DNA from: Asterias amurensis
Lineage: Eukaryota > Echinodermata > Asteroidea > Forcipulatida > Asteriidae
DNA: 64,000 nt
Assembly: GCF_032118995.1 (NCBI RefSeq)
Contig: NC_092662.1
Span: 3,968,001 to 4,032,000, forward strand
Reading direction: 5' to 3'
Positions 25,201-40,200 of the stretch are shown piece after piece. Both the position numbers and the translations under genes were made by a program. Under the pieces are notes generated by a model that was not told the DNA's origin, did no database searches, and saw only the letters and a program-made list of their open reading frames with translations. Within the stretch, counting starts at the first letter, position 1. The number at the start of each line of letters is the position of its first letter.

Positions 25201-28200
25201 AAGATCCAAGGATAGCAAAAGTTTTAAACTACAACAAAATTAAATTTAAAAAAAAAGAACACTAAATGCTTGCGTTATATCGAGGAACAAATGGTGATTT
25301 TTTTAGTAACATTTTGTGCGGCATTTTTTTGCTGGCATGCTTTTGACCCAATAAAATCACAGAACAATAATGTGTTATTGTGCGGTTTGCATTTCAGGCG
25401 ATGCACGCGCACCTATTTTTACATGCACTTTGACTCTCAAAGTTGCAGACGATGGGCAAAGTACAAATGGTCAATCAGGGGGAACCATTCACTGCGATAT
25501 GCAGTGATTTTTGTTTTTGTTTTTAAAAAGCTGTTTTGATGAAATTTTCATGAAAGAAAGCATTCTCAATGCATTCTTCTAATAACAGAGTACAATAACA
25601 ACTTCTTGTCAACGTTATGACGTCATTAGACACGTCGGACACGTTAGGTAAAAGGTTCACATGCCCTAAACAATGATCAGCTTAATCCATCTTACATTAT
25701 AAACACGAGTGCGGTAGAAGCTTTATTAACAGCAAAAAAATGCTGTCGCTTATTTGCGAAAGATGCCTCAACTTGTATTTATCAAAAAACACTTCCAATT
25801 TTATGGATGAAGCACAGTTAAAAGCCCTTGTGGTTACAGTGCATGACCCGCCATTTCAGACAGCGATACAGCCAAACAAGGTTTGAACACTATGGAAAGA
25901 AGCCAAAAATGCGAAGAAAAAAAAACTTGCTCAATTTCTTGTGAAAAGTTATTAACATCCTTGCTCTACCAACTAAGCTAGAAAATAAAAACAACATTAA
26001 AGACTTGTAATGGGTACATATTAACCCTGCTGGGTGTTCAAGGAGCAGTCAAAACTAAAACTGAACGAAAGAAAACAGAAACAAACGAGTCCGTGAAATA
26101 AGATGTTCAGACAGCTCAATTGGTAGAGCATATCTGCATATTTGTCCAAAGGCGGCAGATTAAAAATCCTGCTCTTATCAATTTGTCGTTGTTCAATCCG
26201 ATATTAACTTAAGTTTACCCAGTCAGTTTCCCTTGTGGTTTATTTCTTGATAAGAAAGATAATTTTTGATCAGGGACTTCAAGAAATGTGTCAGCTCAAG
26301 TCTAAATAAACAGATAGCGAGACACTAACTGTCTTCACGATCCTTCAGATAAAAATAACAACATTAAAAACAACAAGCCCACTTCAGCAGAAATAAGATA
26401 TCGCCTCAATGGACGACATTTTGATTGAAATATTTCACCTTTCCAGATCCTCCTGCTCTATTCCCAACGCGAGACAAGAAAAAAGCCAATTCTCAATTTG
26501 AACCAAACATCTGGAGGAATGAAACTGGGGCGAGATAAATTGAGAAAAAAATTGGGAAATGGATGGGGAGCGACGTTTGTTAAGTGGGTGAACGTACTAC
26601 AAGCGCACGTCGTTGTACGTGGCATAACTCATTCAGTCGCTGTTGATCGATCATGCTGTGGTGGGGAAATGTTCTAAAGAGAGAGGCGGGGACGTCAGAT
26701 CTGCGAAGACGGGGGACATGGATTGAGAAGGCACGGCGAACATGGCATGATTTAATTAGCTTAAGTAACTGGAGATACAGTATGCTAGTGGGAGGAGGGA
26801 GGGGGGGGGGGTGTTGAGGAAGGGGGGGTCTACATGTAGCTGTACATAATGTTGTCAACATGTCTTTAAAGGAACATTACTGAATTGGTCTTTGCTAACA
26901 AAACAGTTGATGGCAGTAGACTGTAATCCACCATATACATAAACTGACAAATCTGCGGTAGTTTAAGATCGATCAGCCATCTGGGTCACAAGAAAATAAT
27001 GAAAAGCAGATTACAAATTTAGCATAACATCGATTAAAAAAGAAAATGATTAAAATGCTCACTGAGCAATGAACTCTTAACAGGAAATTAGTTTTATTTA
27101 TCTCTCATCAAATATGACATTTCAGACTGAAATATCTCAAGGGATGTTTTCTACTATCATCATCATTTATGATTAGAATGTGAACGTTTATATCTGTGAT
27201 CTTAGACAACTTTGTTCTCTTACCAATTTTGTAATTTTACTTTAAATAACTGGAGATCTACAATATGCTGGTTTAGGGTGGGGGGGGGGGGAGTTGTTGA
27301 TGAAGGGTGGTGTGCATGTAGCCATACAAAATTTCCCAAAACATTCATATCCCAAAGGTGGAGATTTCCTTAAAGCCAGCAACCATCCAGCTGATCTGTT
27401 TGGGCCATGTCAACCCAAGCACAACATGGACTCCGCCTGGCATCCCATTGAGGCACAGATTTAAAGTATGATCATTTCCGTCAACACCCTAGAGGTTTTA
27501 CAAAGACTGAAACATATGACATAACGTAAAGTACTCATGGACCTGTCCGTGAATATTATTGACATACAGAAGGAGCTAGCGTTTAAGAGTGGCAATCTGA
27601 AGAGGAGATAGCTCCATGGGTTTACCTAGCCGCTCGCTCCGAGGCAAGCTCAACTGCCCGAGTGTTTTAAAACATCCGCTGCTAAACCAGAGGTCAGTTT
27701 GGTTTGATCCCATCCCAATTGCCCGCCGGTGTTTTTCCCTCGTCGTTTATTTCACTCCGTGACATTCCAACCATCCACCTACACTGCCTTGCGTGGGAAA
27801 CTCCCCAAATTTAATTACAGGTTTTTAATTTTGCAGTCTGCAAAACTAGGAATGCACGTAATAAGTTTAATCAATGTTTGTGGCTTGGATGGCCTGAACA
27901 GTAATACCACCTACAATCAATCCATGTTTGTTAACCTAGAAAAGAACAGATTAATTTTGCATTTCCGATGCAACATATTTCAGCGATATAATAATATGTC
28001 TGGTATAACGTCATGGAGGACACATTGCTTACTTAAATGTCAATGTTATTTGCATGTGTCAGTTTGCATAGCTACATTTTAGATCTTATTAAAGCTACAT
28101 CACACAATTTCTTTTGCCAGAACACCAGAAAGTTTTGAAGCACAATTTTCACAAAATAATTTTTAAGGATGCAAAATATGAAATAATTCTTATAAAAAAC

Positions 28201-31200
28201 CTTTATACAAAAATAATAATTTAAGAAGTAAGGTATCAGGACTGCATGTACATGTCTGTAGCATCAAGAACACGCAGTCAACGCTTAATATTAGCGTTAA
28301 TATTTCCACCAAGTATGCGCTGAAGGACAATTTGGCATCCTGTGGCGTGAGTGCTTGAGGCTGACTACAAAAGGAAGACATTTATATCTCTGTGGATGTG
28401 AAATAACGCATCTTACAGTCAATGTCTTGTGATGGACAATTGACATTTAGTGCGGGGAATGGTTAAGTTAATAACTGCATGCGAGGATGGCTTCATAAGA
28501 CATGCACCATATCCACTATCAAAATTTAATAAAGAAGAAGAAATAAACAAACAAAAACCCAAAACAACCACAGATAAAAAGAAGGAAAAATACAAACTTA
28601 AACAAATCAGAAAAATCTTCAAATCTGTAGGGATTTTTTACGGCAGTTTATTGTATATCCAGGCCTGGAATTTCATTTTTGTTTAAAGGAAAGGTACACT
28701 TTTGGGTATTACTCAAAACAAATATCATAAAAACTTGCTTGGTCACGAGTAATGGAGAACTGTTGATAAAAACATTGTGAGAAACGGCTCCCTCTGAAGT
28801 AGCGTAAGTTTTGAGAAAGAGGTAATTTCTCACTCAAATAATAAAAGACTTCTAGCTAGAAGTCTTTATTCCTATCTGAAAGCACACAAATTCGTTCAAT
28901 AGGGGTGTTTTTTCTTTCATCATTTTCTTGCAACTTTGGTGACCAATTGAGCCCATCTGTTCACAGCCTTGTTATTTTTTGCACATGTTGAGATACACCA
29001 AGCGAGAAGACTGGTCTTTGACAATTACCAAAGGTGTACCTTCCCTTTAAGAGGGAAAGATCCGATTCTACAGAAGGGCTAGGATTGGTCTATGGATATG
29101 TATCACTCTATTAAAGGAACACGTTGCCTTGGATCGGACGAGTTGGTCTATAAACAGCGTCTGTTACCCTTTTTTTTTTAATGCACATGGTTGGAAAGAT
29201 GTTTTAAAAGTAGAATACAATGATCCACACAAGTTTGCCTAGAAATTGGGTGTTTTTCCTTTTACTGTGCGAACTAACACGGTCGGCCATTTTTGGGAGT
29301 AAAAAATTTGACTCCCATAAATGGCAGGCCGTGTTAGTAGACGAGGTAAAAGGAAAACCATGCAATTTCGAGGCATGTTTGTGTGGATCATTGTATTCTA
29401 CTTTTATAACATCTTTTTACCCATATGCATTTTATAAAAAACGGTTACAAACGCTTTTCAAAGACCAACTCGACCGATCCAAGCACAACGTGTTCCTTTA
29501 ATTGCCAAGCAAAGTGTGATGTCACAATACAAATCACACAATGGCAATATCGACAAAAGATGAATCTTTAGAGCTTTGTGAAATCAAGCCGACTAAATCG
29601 CCACAAACGTCACTGGACAGGAATTGATTGGTCACGAACTCCAGCAAAATTATAGCAATATGAAACAAACAGTTGATGTCAATGACTGTATGACACCAAG
29701 GTTTGATATTGCCTCAATGACCTCTGGTTATTGCCTTGGTGCCCTCGAAATGCTCTTCAGTAGAAACTTACAATTTCCCCATAGGGGGCCCTTTACCATG
29801 GAGCAAATGTCTTGGTGCCCTCGCCCTTTCATTAACGAAGCATACAGGCTTGACAACCATGTTCAGATCTTGGTTTTGTAACAACCTCAACAATGACACT
29901 GTTACAAGGTCGTTCTCTAGTTTGACCTCAGCGCCCGGCAGCCGCTGGCCCTGTCCCCCGAGCTCTTCGGGCCCTCCTGCCTCACAACGCTCCTGGACAC
30001 AAGGAGCATCCCATCCCTGCCACAGCACCCCTCCCTTCGGCCCCCACCCCCGACTTGCACACCCCTCCCGTGCGTCGTTCCACTCGTCAGACCAGCCCTT
30101 CAGCCTGACAGTCTATGGAGACTTTGTTACAGCATTATCGTTTTATGGAGGAACCTCCAGTTCTCTAGTTTCTATACGTTCCGTTCCTCCACCGAGTTGT
30201 GTTCATCCGTTGCTGTTTACCATATCAGTCTCTTTGTCGCTTCCCTCCAACGACTTGGGGGGGCATAGAGAACTATGACTCTTGCTTCTTATAAGTTGCC
30301 CTGTTCTTTATTTAATTTCAGATCCTGTCAGCATTGCTTTAATCAGCAAATAGTCTTATACTTATTTAAGTACGATACTTATTTTTCAGATTAAGGTACT
30401 CAAACAACGTTAATGTTAAATCTATTAACGAAGTTTTGACCATATTAGGTGACATGGTAATACAACAATAATGAATTCAGCGAGGTAATAACTCTTCAAG
30501 ACCCAAAATAATAAATACATTGATAGATTGATGCAAGTAACCCTGGAATTTCCAAATTCATAGTACGGTACTTTTTTCTCGGATTAAGGTACTCATACAA
30601 CGTTAATGTTAAATCTATTAACGATAATTTGACCATATTAGGTGACGTGATAATACAACAATTCAGCGTAATCAGCAAGGTAATAACTCTCCATGACCCC
30701 AAAATAAATATAATTGATAGATTGATGCAAGTAACCCTGGAATTTCCCAGTTCATAGTACGATACTTTTTTCTCAGATTAAGGTACTCAAACAACGTTAA
30801 TGTTAAATCTATTCATGATGTTTTGACCATATCAGATCAGTGATGAATCCAGCAGGTCAATACATGACCTAAAATAATAAATTTTATTGCTAGATCAACA
30901 TCAATCAATCAATGACATTTATTCACGAGTAACCTTAGTTCACAGTACGATTCTACTTTTTTCTCAGATTAAGGTACTTAAACATCATCATCTCCAAATA
31001 ATCAAGTCAGCATTTTCGAGATTTATCTTCAGAGTTGGAGTAATCACAGAGAGAAGGAGTTGAGTGGCCTCAAATTAAGCTGCGTAATGTATTTTAAAAA
31101 GCCAGTCTTCTCGCAATGAAAGCCTAGGGAATAGCGTTAAACGACTGATGAGTCAATCTTAATTTGATCAGCTCCCACCACCTTGCTGGGACTATTCAAT

Positions 31201-34200
31201 TACGTCTCTCAATTCATTTGTTGGTCGGTCGTAGAGTTGGGGTATTTTCTGATCATTTTGATCGGGGCCTATAATAAACTAATGGTTTATAAGAGGATGG
31301 AAAAGTTCCATGAAAAAAACCCAATTGCTTCTGGTCTTTAAACACTTTTTAAAGACCTACTCGACCAATCCTAGGCAATGTGTTCCTTTAAAGTTCTTGA
31401 TGAAAATACCATAAGTTAACAGGTTTTGCTGTTTTCTCAAGAAGCAGACACAAATGAAACTTTCACAGTGATTTTTACTGTATCTTTCTTGATAATTTGG
31501 TTAATAAATCAGCAGTCAGCAGACAATTGATCATCAATATTTTATGCTTTAAAAGTAGCTCAAGGAAATATGGCCCGGGGTATTACAAAATACATCATAG
31601 TCACATCAGCTACTATGCATTAAAGGCAGTGGACACTATTGGTAATTACTCAAAATAACTATCAGCATCAAACCTCACTTGATACCGAATAATGGGGAGC
31701 TGTTGATAAGTATAAAACATTTTGAGAAACGGCTCCCTCTGAAGTAACCTGGTTTTCGAGAAAGAAGTAATTTTCCATGAATTTGATTTCGAGACCTCAA
31801 GTTTAGAATTTGAGGTCTCGAAATCAAGCATCTGAAAGAACACAAGTTCATGTGACAAGGGTGTTTTTTCTTTCATTATTATCTCGCAACTTTGACAACC
31901 AATTGAGTTCCATTTTTCACAGGTTTGTTATTTTGTGCATGTGTTGAGATACGCCAAGTGAGAAGACTGGTCTTTGACAATTACCAATAGTGTCCACTGT
32001 GTTTTAAAAGTAGCTCAAGGAAATTGGCCCCTGGGTATAACAAAATACACTTAGACACTTCAGCTACTGCATTAAAAGCACCATCTATGGACTCTGCTTC
32101 TGTCTGGTGTATTATCATCATTCATCATCCCATTCGACTGTGTGACACGGTTCACTTATTACTGTATTCATACAAGTCCTTTTGGTTGGTAGGAGGTTGA
32201 AACTGTCACTACCATTTCCTTGTTACTAACACAAAGGTGCAACTTTCACAGGTCTCTGTGAAAGGGAACGTACGTTATTTAATTTCGGATATTCCTTCAA
32301 ACTCCTCTACACAAAATTGTGTTCAGTAAAACTTGTGAAAGCTTCATAACAAGGTGTTCTATGTGTCAAACGTAACACAAACAAAAAATACTTATAAATG
32401 TAACGCTCGTTTTTATATTATAATCATGAATTTCTTAGCTCTACATTGTATATTGTTAATACATTTCCACTTTATCAACAAGACAAGCTTTATAAAAAAG
32501 GGGGGGGGGGGGTGGGTGGAAAGGGAAAAAGCAATTATGAATTTTTCAACACACTTGAGCTGCCAAAGCCAAATCAGATTGAGGTGAAAACACATGAACA
32601 GAAATTGTTAAATGCAATGCTTGTTTGATATTGCAAATAATAATATCTCAGCTTTATACTGTTAAAAAATGTCCACTGTATCAACAAATCTGACAAGCTT
32701 AATATAAAAATATAAAAATAAAAAATCTGAAAAATAAAAAGCAATTATGAAATCACACTTGAGATGCCGAAGCCCAATCAGAATGATTGATCGGTGGTCA
32801 CTGAAGTAGATAAAATTTGATTACGGCTTTAATAAATTGCACCACGCTGTCTTTGTAATTGCATTTTTTATTGAGCGCAAACAGTGTCCGCTCCTGCATG
32901 TACAATTAGGGAACGAATTAGGCAGTATTTCATGCCATTATAGGGTGATGCTGTTAGGTCTAAGTGGGAGTTAGTTTGTAGATTTTTCCTTTTGTGGAAA
33001 TTAATCTGATCGGCCTCAGTCAAAATATGGAAGTGTTACAAAGGTTCTGTCTGTAAGTTCAGTGTCTTAACTATTGTAGGGGAAATGGGGGGGGGGGATA
33101 GCGCCCCCTCAATTGATGTCTGCCCCGACTCTTGTGAATCTAGGAATTTGAGATGAAAATGACTGCCACTGATGACTGCAACATTTTATAGACCTTAAAG
33201 GCAGAATAATTATTATCATAAAACCTCATTTGGTAACGAGTAATGGGGAGAGGTTGATAGTATAAAACATAGTGAGAAACGGCTCCATCTGAAGTATATG
33301 TAGTTTTCGAGATAGAAGTAATTTTCCACGAATTTGATTTCGAGACCTCAGATTTAAAATTTGAGGTCTCGAAATCAAGCATCTGAAAGCACACAACTTC
33401 GTGTGACAAGGGTGTTTATTTTCTTTCATTATTATCTCGCAACTTTGACGACCGATTGAGCTCAAATTTTCACAGCTTTGTTATTTTATGTATATGATGA
33501 GTATATACACCAACTGTAAGAGTAGTCTTTGACTATTACCAATAGTGTCCACTGTCTTTAATGTGTAGTCTGTTCATTGTTTAGAACTATATTTCTTTTA
33601 CTTTGATTATCTTCTGAAAAACGTTTTCCAATTGAAGGGTTTGAAGATAATGATGGTAAAAAGCTTCCCTTTAACTTGCTGAGGTGCTGTAGTTTCTGAG
33701 AAATGAGTGAAACAATGTCACAAAAATTAGTTTTAATCTCAGGATACAGAATTTTTTAGAATGTAAAATGTGTTACGTGACTCTCCTGAAAACATTAATC
33801 TGTAATTTTCACCTTTTTTTCCTCAAAAACTTGACAACTAATGAAGCTAAAATTTTTACAGGTAAATTATATTACATACATCTTCATTCACAGTGCGTAG
33901 GAATTCATGTCACGGCTGTAAAACTGATCTACAAAAGGTATCATTGCAAACCCTCAAACAGGTTTGCAAAAAAATCAAGCCGTAGGGTTTTTTGTATTGA
34001 GGGCTAATTTAATTAACCGGCTTGTGCCATCGCTGTCAAAAGCTGGGAAGCAGCGTCGGGCTGACCATATGGCATCAAACACACACACTAAGTATATCAA
34101 TAAGAGTATATATTGATTTCATTCCAACGTGGAATATACCTCGAAGACGTCGTTCGATCGTACCACCAGACTCATAGTTTGCACATTTCTACGCTAAACA

Positions 34201-37200
34201 TGAAATAACAAACTGTATCCACTACAGCAGCGAGAGAGTAATTTCTAAATTTTCGATGAGTCCATACAACACTGGAATTACAGATACGCAGCAAATTTGA
34301 GACGTACGTCTTAAAACGAGATAATGAGAAAAAAACGATACAGAAACAATAGCTACGTCTATTGTGCGAGAAAATGAGAAATGCTGTGCACAGCGGAGCG
34401 TAGGTGATTAAATACATCCCTAGCGTAATAGGCCCCTCGGTGGGACTGGCTCCACCCCCATGCGGCAATGGAATGTTCAGTGTTAAAAAGGTGTCACACA
34501 CATGTACTTTCGTTCTTATGTTTGTCCAATGTTTCAAGAGAGTTGTCAGAGGCAATTAAGTTGGAATGTCCACCACAAATAAAATATCTGTATTGGAGGG
34601 TTATTTTGGGGACCTTAATTTTATTTTTGAAAAATGGCCTGCGTCCTGTGTCTCACTGGGCTAGCATCAGGGGTAATGACTTTTATCTTGAATGATGTCA
34701 TATTTAGAGAAAAACACAATGATGGTTTTTTTTCCCCATGAGATAGCTTTGTGTTGTGAAAGAGCAGTCTACTGCATCAGACACAAGCTACGATGGTTGA
34801 ATCATCACAGTGTGGGTTCGATTCCGAATCATGAGATTAACCATATTGCTTCTCTTCACCTATGTGTACCAGTGGGAAACTGAGAGGGCTGAGACAGTAG
34901 TGTTGGATTAATCCATTTACACTCATTTTAAAACAAGCTTGGAATCGGCTTGTATGTAACACAGGATAGAGAAAGTTAGAGGAATGGTCTGAAAGTACAT
35001 GTAGTACAATGAACAGCGAAATAATGTTGTAAAGTGCTTAATCTAGCCACTAGAATCATCTTTCTCAGAACATCACGCAATCTACTTCAATAGACAATTT
35101 CACATCGTTGCTTAAATCTCTTCTTTTTTTTTTCCCTGGAAGCCTACTCCATGGCGCTATAAGCAACGACTGTTGGTTTGAAGCCTTATAAATTAAACAA
35201 TTGATTGATTGATTGATTGACTAGAATATGTACAGCTGCATAAGAACCAATTACTATTATTACTAAAGAAAAACACAGCATGTCATTGATGTATTTACAT
35301 GCACATTGTGTTGATGGACATTTGAGGTGGAGAGGGGCATCCCATTCCCCTCCACAAATCATTTATATTTACGCTGCTGTGTGTACATCACAAGGTCATG
35401 TCCGAATAACCAGCTGTCCACCCAAAGCCAGTAATTCTGAAATGTCTCAGACGGCATCTAGCATGACCTTTAATTGCTTTATGGGAGGACTTAGTTCAAA
35501 ACGCTACGGTATATCTACAGTTACTTCGAGTGGCAGTTGGTATAAAGGCCAATGCAAACAATATGGTATTACAAGTCAAACTCGTGTGCCCACTCGATCA
35601 ATTAATCAAGAGTCATACAAAAGAGACTATCATTTATAAGGCGTTCGAGTCCATTCAAAAAGGTTTCCAATCTCACATTTGCGAGATATAAAAGCACATT
35701 GTGCCTTATGCGGACCTCTTATGTTCTCCAGTCCACACTTCGTTTGTAATGCGCTCCCCCCCCTCCTCCCCAGCCACACACACACACAAACACCGAAATA
35801 AATAAATATAATAAACAAAACAAAACAAAACAAAAGCAACAATGTTTAACAATCTGGGGTCAGTTTCTACAAACCCTACAAGTATGTATAAGCCCACAAT
35901 CTCCATTCCCCAACAAACCGATAAATAAAATAAATAACACAATAAAATATGTATTACACAGAGTCCTTTATTTTAATACTGCATGTGACCTTGGTTAACA
36001 GCTCAGACAACCTCTGCAATAACCTTTAAAGGCTGTGGTGGAATCGATCGAATCTCTGATACACTCAATATTTTTTATTAGGGCCTTACCAGGACTTGTG
36101 AAGCGTGTAAAACTAGTGTCTTTATGTTGACTGTTACATGAAAGAACAGTCGATATACCTCAACAGGCCTGTATCTTTTGTTTTTTGAAAGGGCACCCAA
36201 GAGGAAATTGTAAAAGACAATCACTAGTAGGGGGTATGCGTGAAGTACCAGGCCTGCCTAAAATCTTATATAAATCTTACCTTATCCGCATCAAATACGT
36301 TGAAGACAAAACTGGCAAACTTGGAAGGGTCCCCATTGGGGAAGAATTGTTGGTATATCGTCTGGAACTCCTATATACCAGATAAAAAGAAATATAAGTT
36401 AAGAAGCACATCAATCAAGAACGGCTTTGAGAATAATTTCTAAACTAGAGCCAAATAATAAAAAAAATACTGTGCTATTCCCGACTGTTTTGATCAACCC
36501 ACAAAATTTAATAGGATGTAATCAATCTATCTGGGATGAAACTAATAATTAAGTTTTAAACCCAACTCTAATGATCTGTTTAATTTAATTTAAGCTTTTA
36601 TTTAAGGTATTTAATCACTATCTCGTCAAATTTCTATACAGCATTACAAATCGCCTCTCTCTTTCTTTGTAGCCAGGAAAAAATTAACCTATATCTTTTT
36701 TACAAGTTAGCCAATACAAGTGTATCCTTAGAATTTAATACATGTATGTCTCTGTATGGAGTGCACTAGCAGCATTTGAACCTGTTACATAATTGACACC
36801 AGATGTGGGGATACGCTGTACCCGTATTTCTTTATTTCACAAATTTTGATTTTGTGCCAAAACACTACCCCCTTCGACAGCTACCAAAGTTACAAGAAAC
36901 ACACTAAATTGTTTTGTAAAACAAGTGTAGGTTCACTCTTTTCCCCAACTACGAAGCACATGGTCTAGTGGGTTATTGGTTTTGAATCCCTCCTAAATTG
37001 CCCGTTAGATTTCTGCAGGGCTCGGTAAGCACTGAGTATACTGTTCTCATAACACATTGGTTTGTAAGACAAGATAAGGTTTGTTCGTTTCCCCGACTAC
37101 AAAGCAATAAAGTGGTTTATTGGTTTTGAATCCCAGGGGTTGTGGGTTCGAATCCCTCCTAAATTGCCTGATAGATTTCTGCAGGGCTTGGTAAGCACTG

Positions 37201-40200
37201 AGTATAACATTCTTATAACACATTAGTGTATGGGTAAACAAAAATCCATAATATTATTTTATCCTTGATGTAATCATTACATCAATTAACGATTTACAGA
37301 GACTAGGTCGTAGTTCGAGACAGACAGAAATCCATCACTGCCAACCTTTAATACGAGACAACATCACCAATGATGATACACAGGGACTAGGTACAAGACT
37401 AGGTAACAGACTGAGACAGACAGAAATCCATCGCAGCCAACCTTCAATACGAGACGACATCACCGATGATGACACTATTCAACCTTACTCTCATTCCCCC
37501 TGACCCTATTAACAATCAAGTCTCATCCTTGTCAGATAAACACAAGGGCTTGGCATCTCATAAGCAACCATCAGGCACCCTCCTCCTCTAGGGTCCACCT
37601 GCTTCAGCGAATTTTAAAGGCACTGGGGTGGATTTCACAAAGAATTAAGACTAGTCTTATCTCATCTTGATATATCTTTTCTGTATTGTATTCTTTAAAC
37701 TGATCGCTCTTAAGTGATAATGTATTTTATTTGTTGATACTGTGGTAAATAAAATGAACCTTTAACCTTGAAGTAAGGAGGAGTTACTCGTCTTTTCTCT
37801 ATGCTCTAATTTGAGCAACAAGGGTGTGAGTTCTTTCATTATTCTCTTGCAACTTCGATGAACAAGTGAGTCCAAATTTCTACAGATTTGATATTTCATG
37901 CTCTATATATTGGGATACACCAAGTGAGAATCCTGTTATTTGATAACTACCAAACGTAACCAGTGCCTTTAAAGCGACATGTTATGTCCTCATGAACTAT
38001 TTCAGTGAAGGCAGTGGAGACAACAAGCGGCCATGTGATTGCGTTGGGAATCAATGAAATTAACATTGCCGTGATATGGAATCCTCGTCAAACAGGATAA
38101 TACAGACCGGTAGAGTTTGGCTTTTTTTGTATGCCCTCAGGTTGTGCCAGGAGGGGGAAAGGGGGGAAGGGGAGACTGTTTTCACACCGAATTGACAATC
38201 ATGTACCGCATGAGTAAATACTATCTGGAAAAACAGGCCAGAGGTAGCTAGAGGATGAGTCTGAGTGTTTGAATACCGTACTCCTCTCAGACGGGTTTAT
38301 AGTTTTATTGATTTCCAAAGATAACGCTTGCTTTATTTCCTTCCATTTTCTCATTCCGCTCACTCGGGATGTTCTCTAATCAACAATCTTGACTTATTGA
38401 TGCCGGCTGATGGAGAAGGAGAGAGAGAGAATGCCGTTGCCATAGGGGTTCTGGGTTTGGGATTGAGCTGGCGTTTCCGTCCGCTCCAGAAAAAAGAATT
38501 CACAGAAGTTGTATAGAAATATAATTGATTGATTCTATTTTTACGACATGTGTCACCAGCAATGTTTTGAATTTGATACACTGTTGATTTTAAGCCAAGC
38601 TTGGCATCACACGGCTAGGGTTCCAATAGCATGACTGATACTTCATTCTTGTACATGGGCAAGTATTTTGCTCTCAGTAAAAGGCGCTTCAAGGAAGAAT
38701 CTAAAAAAAAAAATTACATTTCAAGGGCGCACCAAGTCTAGAGGCATTTACCCTGAAGAAGACCAAGAGCCACTCAAGGTACAGGGCTAGAAAAAGGCCA
38801 AAGAAAAGAGAAAAGGTAGAAAAGCTGATCAATAAATACTATGCAATGAACCTTATCATTGTATTATACCATAGTTGGAATGTGGGTGGCCAGCGCCGAC
38901 AGCTGGCAGACTCACTGATAATAAAAAAAACACATCTTGTCAATGATAACCAGAACACTGTCATGGGAGAGATTGAGTTGGGCTTACTAAGAAAAACCAT
39001 CAAGAGCACACACAAAACTTTACGCACAAATAAAGAAGACAGCTTTAGTTCAAAGCTCGAGTTGAGCAATTTGGGGTTATTTTGAGACAAAACAGTCAAA
39101 CTACAAGATTTCTAATCTACTCTACTGCACAATCATTTTGACTACTTCAAATATTCCTGTCCTTTCTCTAAACGAATGCCTTCTAACTCTTTTTCTTTCA
39201 GGCTTTGTTATGATCTGTAGAATGGAGTACTTCATAAAAAAAAAAATTCAATGTGTTTAAGGCAATCAACCCTTTATTGTGTGGCAGGCAAGTGCTTTAT
39301 CCAAATGAACGAAGATACTTGAACTATTTCCATCAGGCTTGGCATTTAAGACTCTCTTCGGCCGATCAAATTCACCCCAAAACTCTGACAACTTCAGCCC
39401 AAAGCCAAACGGGCTGTCATATAAGCCGCTTCCTGTTTGCGCTGTCGCCATGGAAACCGCTGAAAATACCTGGACAAATGCAGCTTTTTATATTTCTTTC
39501 ATGGGTTTGAGAAGTGCTGGGAGGCTATTGCGATGATAATCGAGATGTTGGGGCTCTTCAGCCCTCTGAGGAAGATGCAAGTCTCAGCCCATCAACCTCT
39601 CAAAACCACTGGCCTCTCTAAACCATCGGCCCTCTCCACTTTTTATCTCTCGTTCTCTCTATATTGCCAAATTACGGGGAAAAGAAGCTTCAGTCCACTT
39701 GAGGCTAGATTCTATTGGCAAGGCTGGGCGGATTTCAGCCATAAGAAAACTAATAAACCAATGGTGTTACTGATATTCATTATAGTAGGGAGGTGTTGCT
39801 GACGGTGAAAGTGCTTTCCCAAGCTGGACAGTGTTTTCTGCATAAACCAGACTCAACAAGCTAAAAAACCTCAGGAATGTTTACAATTACTTTTGTGAAG
39901 AAAATGTCAGTTTTCATAGGGGTTCATTACTTTACAAAACAACTGATTTAGCAGAAGTGGAAACAATCTGAGAGTAACACTTCCAAGATTCAAATTTTTG
40001 GGGCACAAAAACTTATGTTTTTTATTATAACAAAATTACTTCGAAGTGAAATGTTTCTTAAAATAATTTATACTATTGAAAGCTGCTATATATGCTTCTA
40101 ACCAAAAGTTTGTATTGCCATTTAGAGTGTTTATCAATTGTATACCTTCGCTTAGTTGTGTAGAGTTTTAAATTTAATCAAAGTTTCCCCATGCCATTTT

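Noticed and set aside
26097-26175. A functional tRNA gene
   Set aside because: The D-arm is good but the T-arm and acceptor stem do not pair.
29736-30278. 180-codon plus-strand frame across the C-rich island
   Set aside because: Low-complexity Ser/Pro-rich translation; an opposing frame is also open. Composition explains both.
34172-34555. 127-codon minus-strand frame
   Set aside because: No ATG-led conserved protein and no family resemblance.
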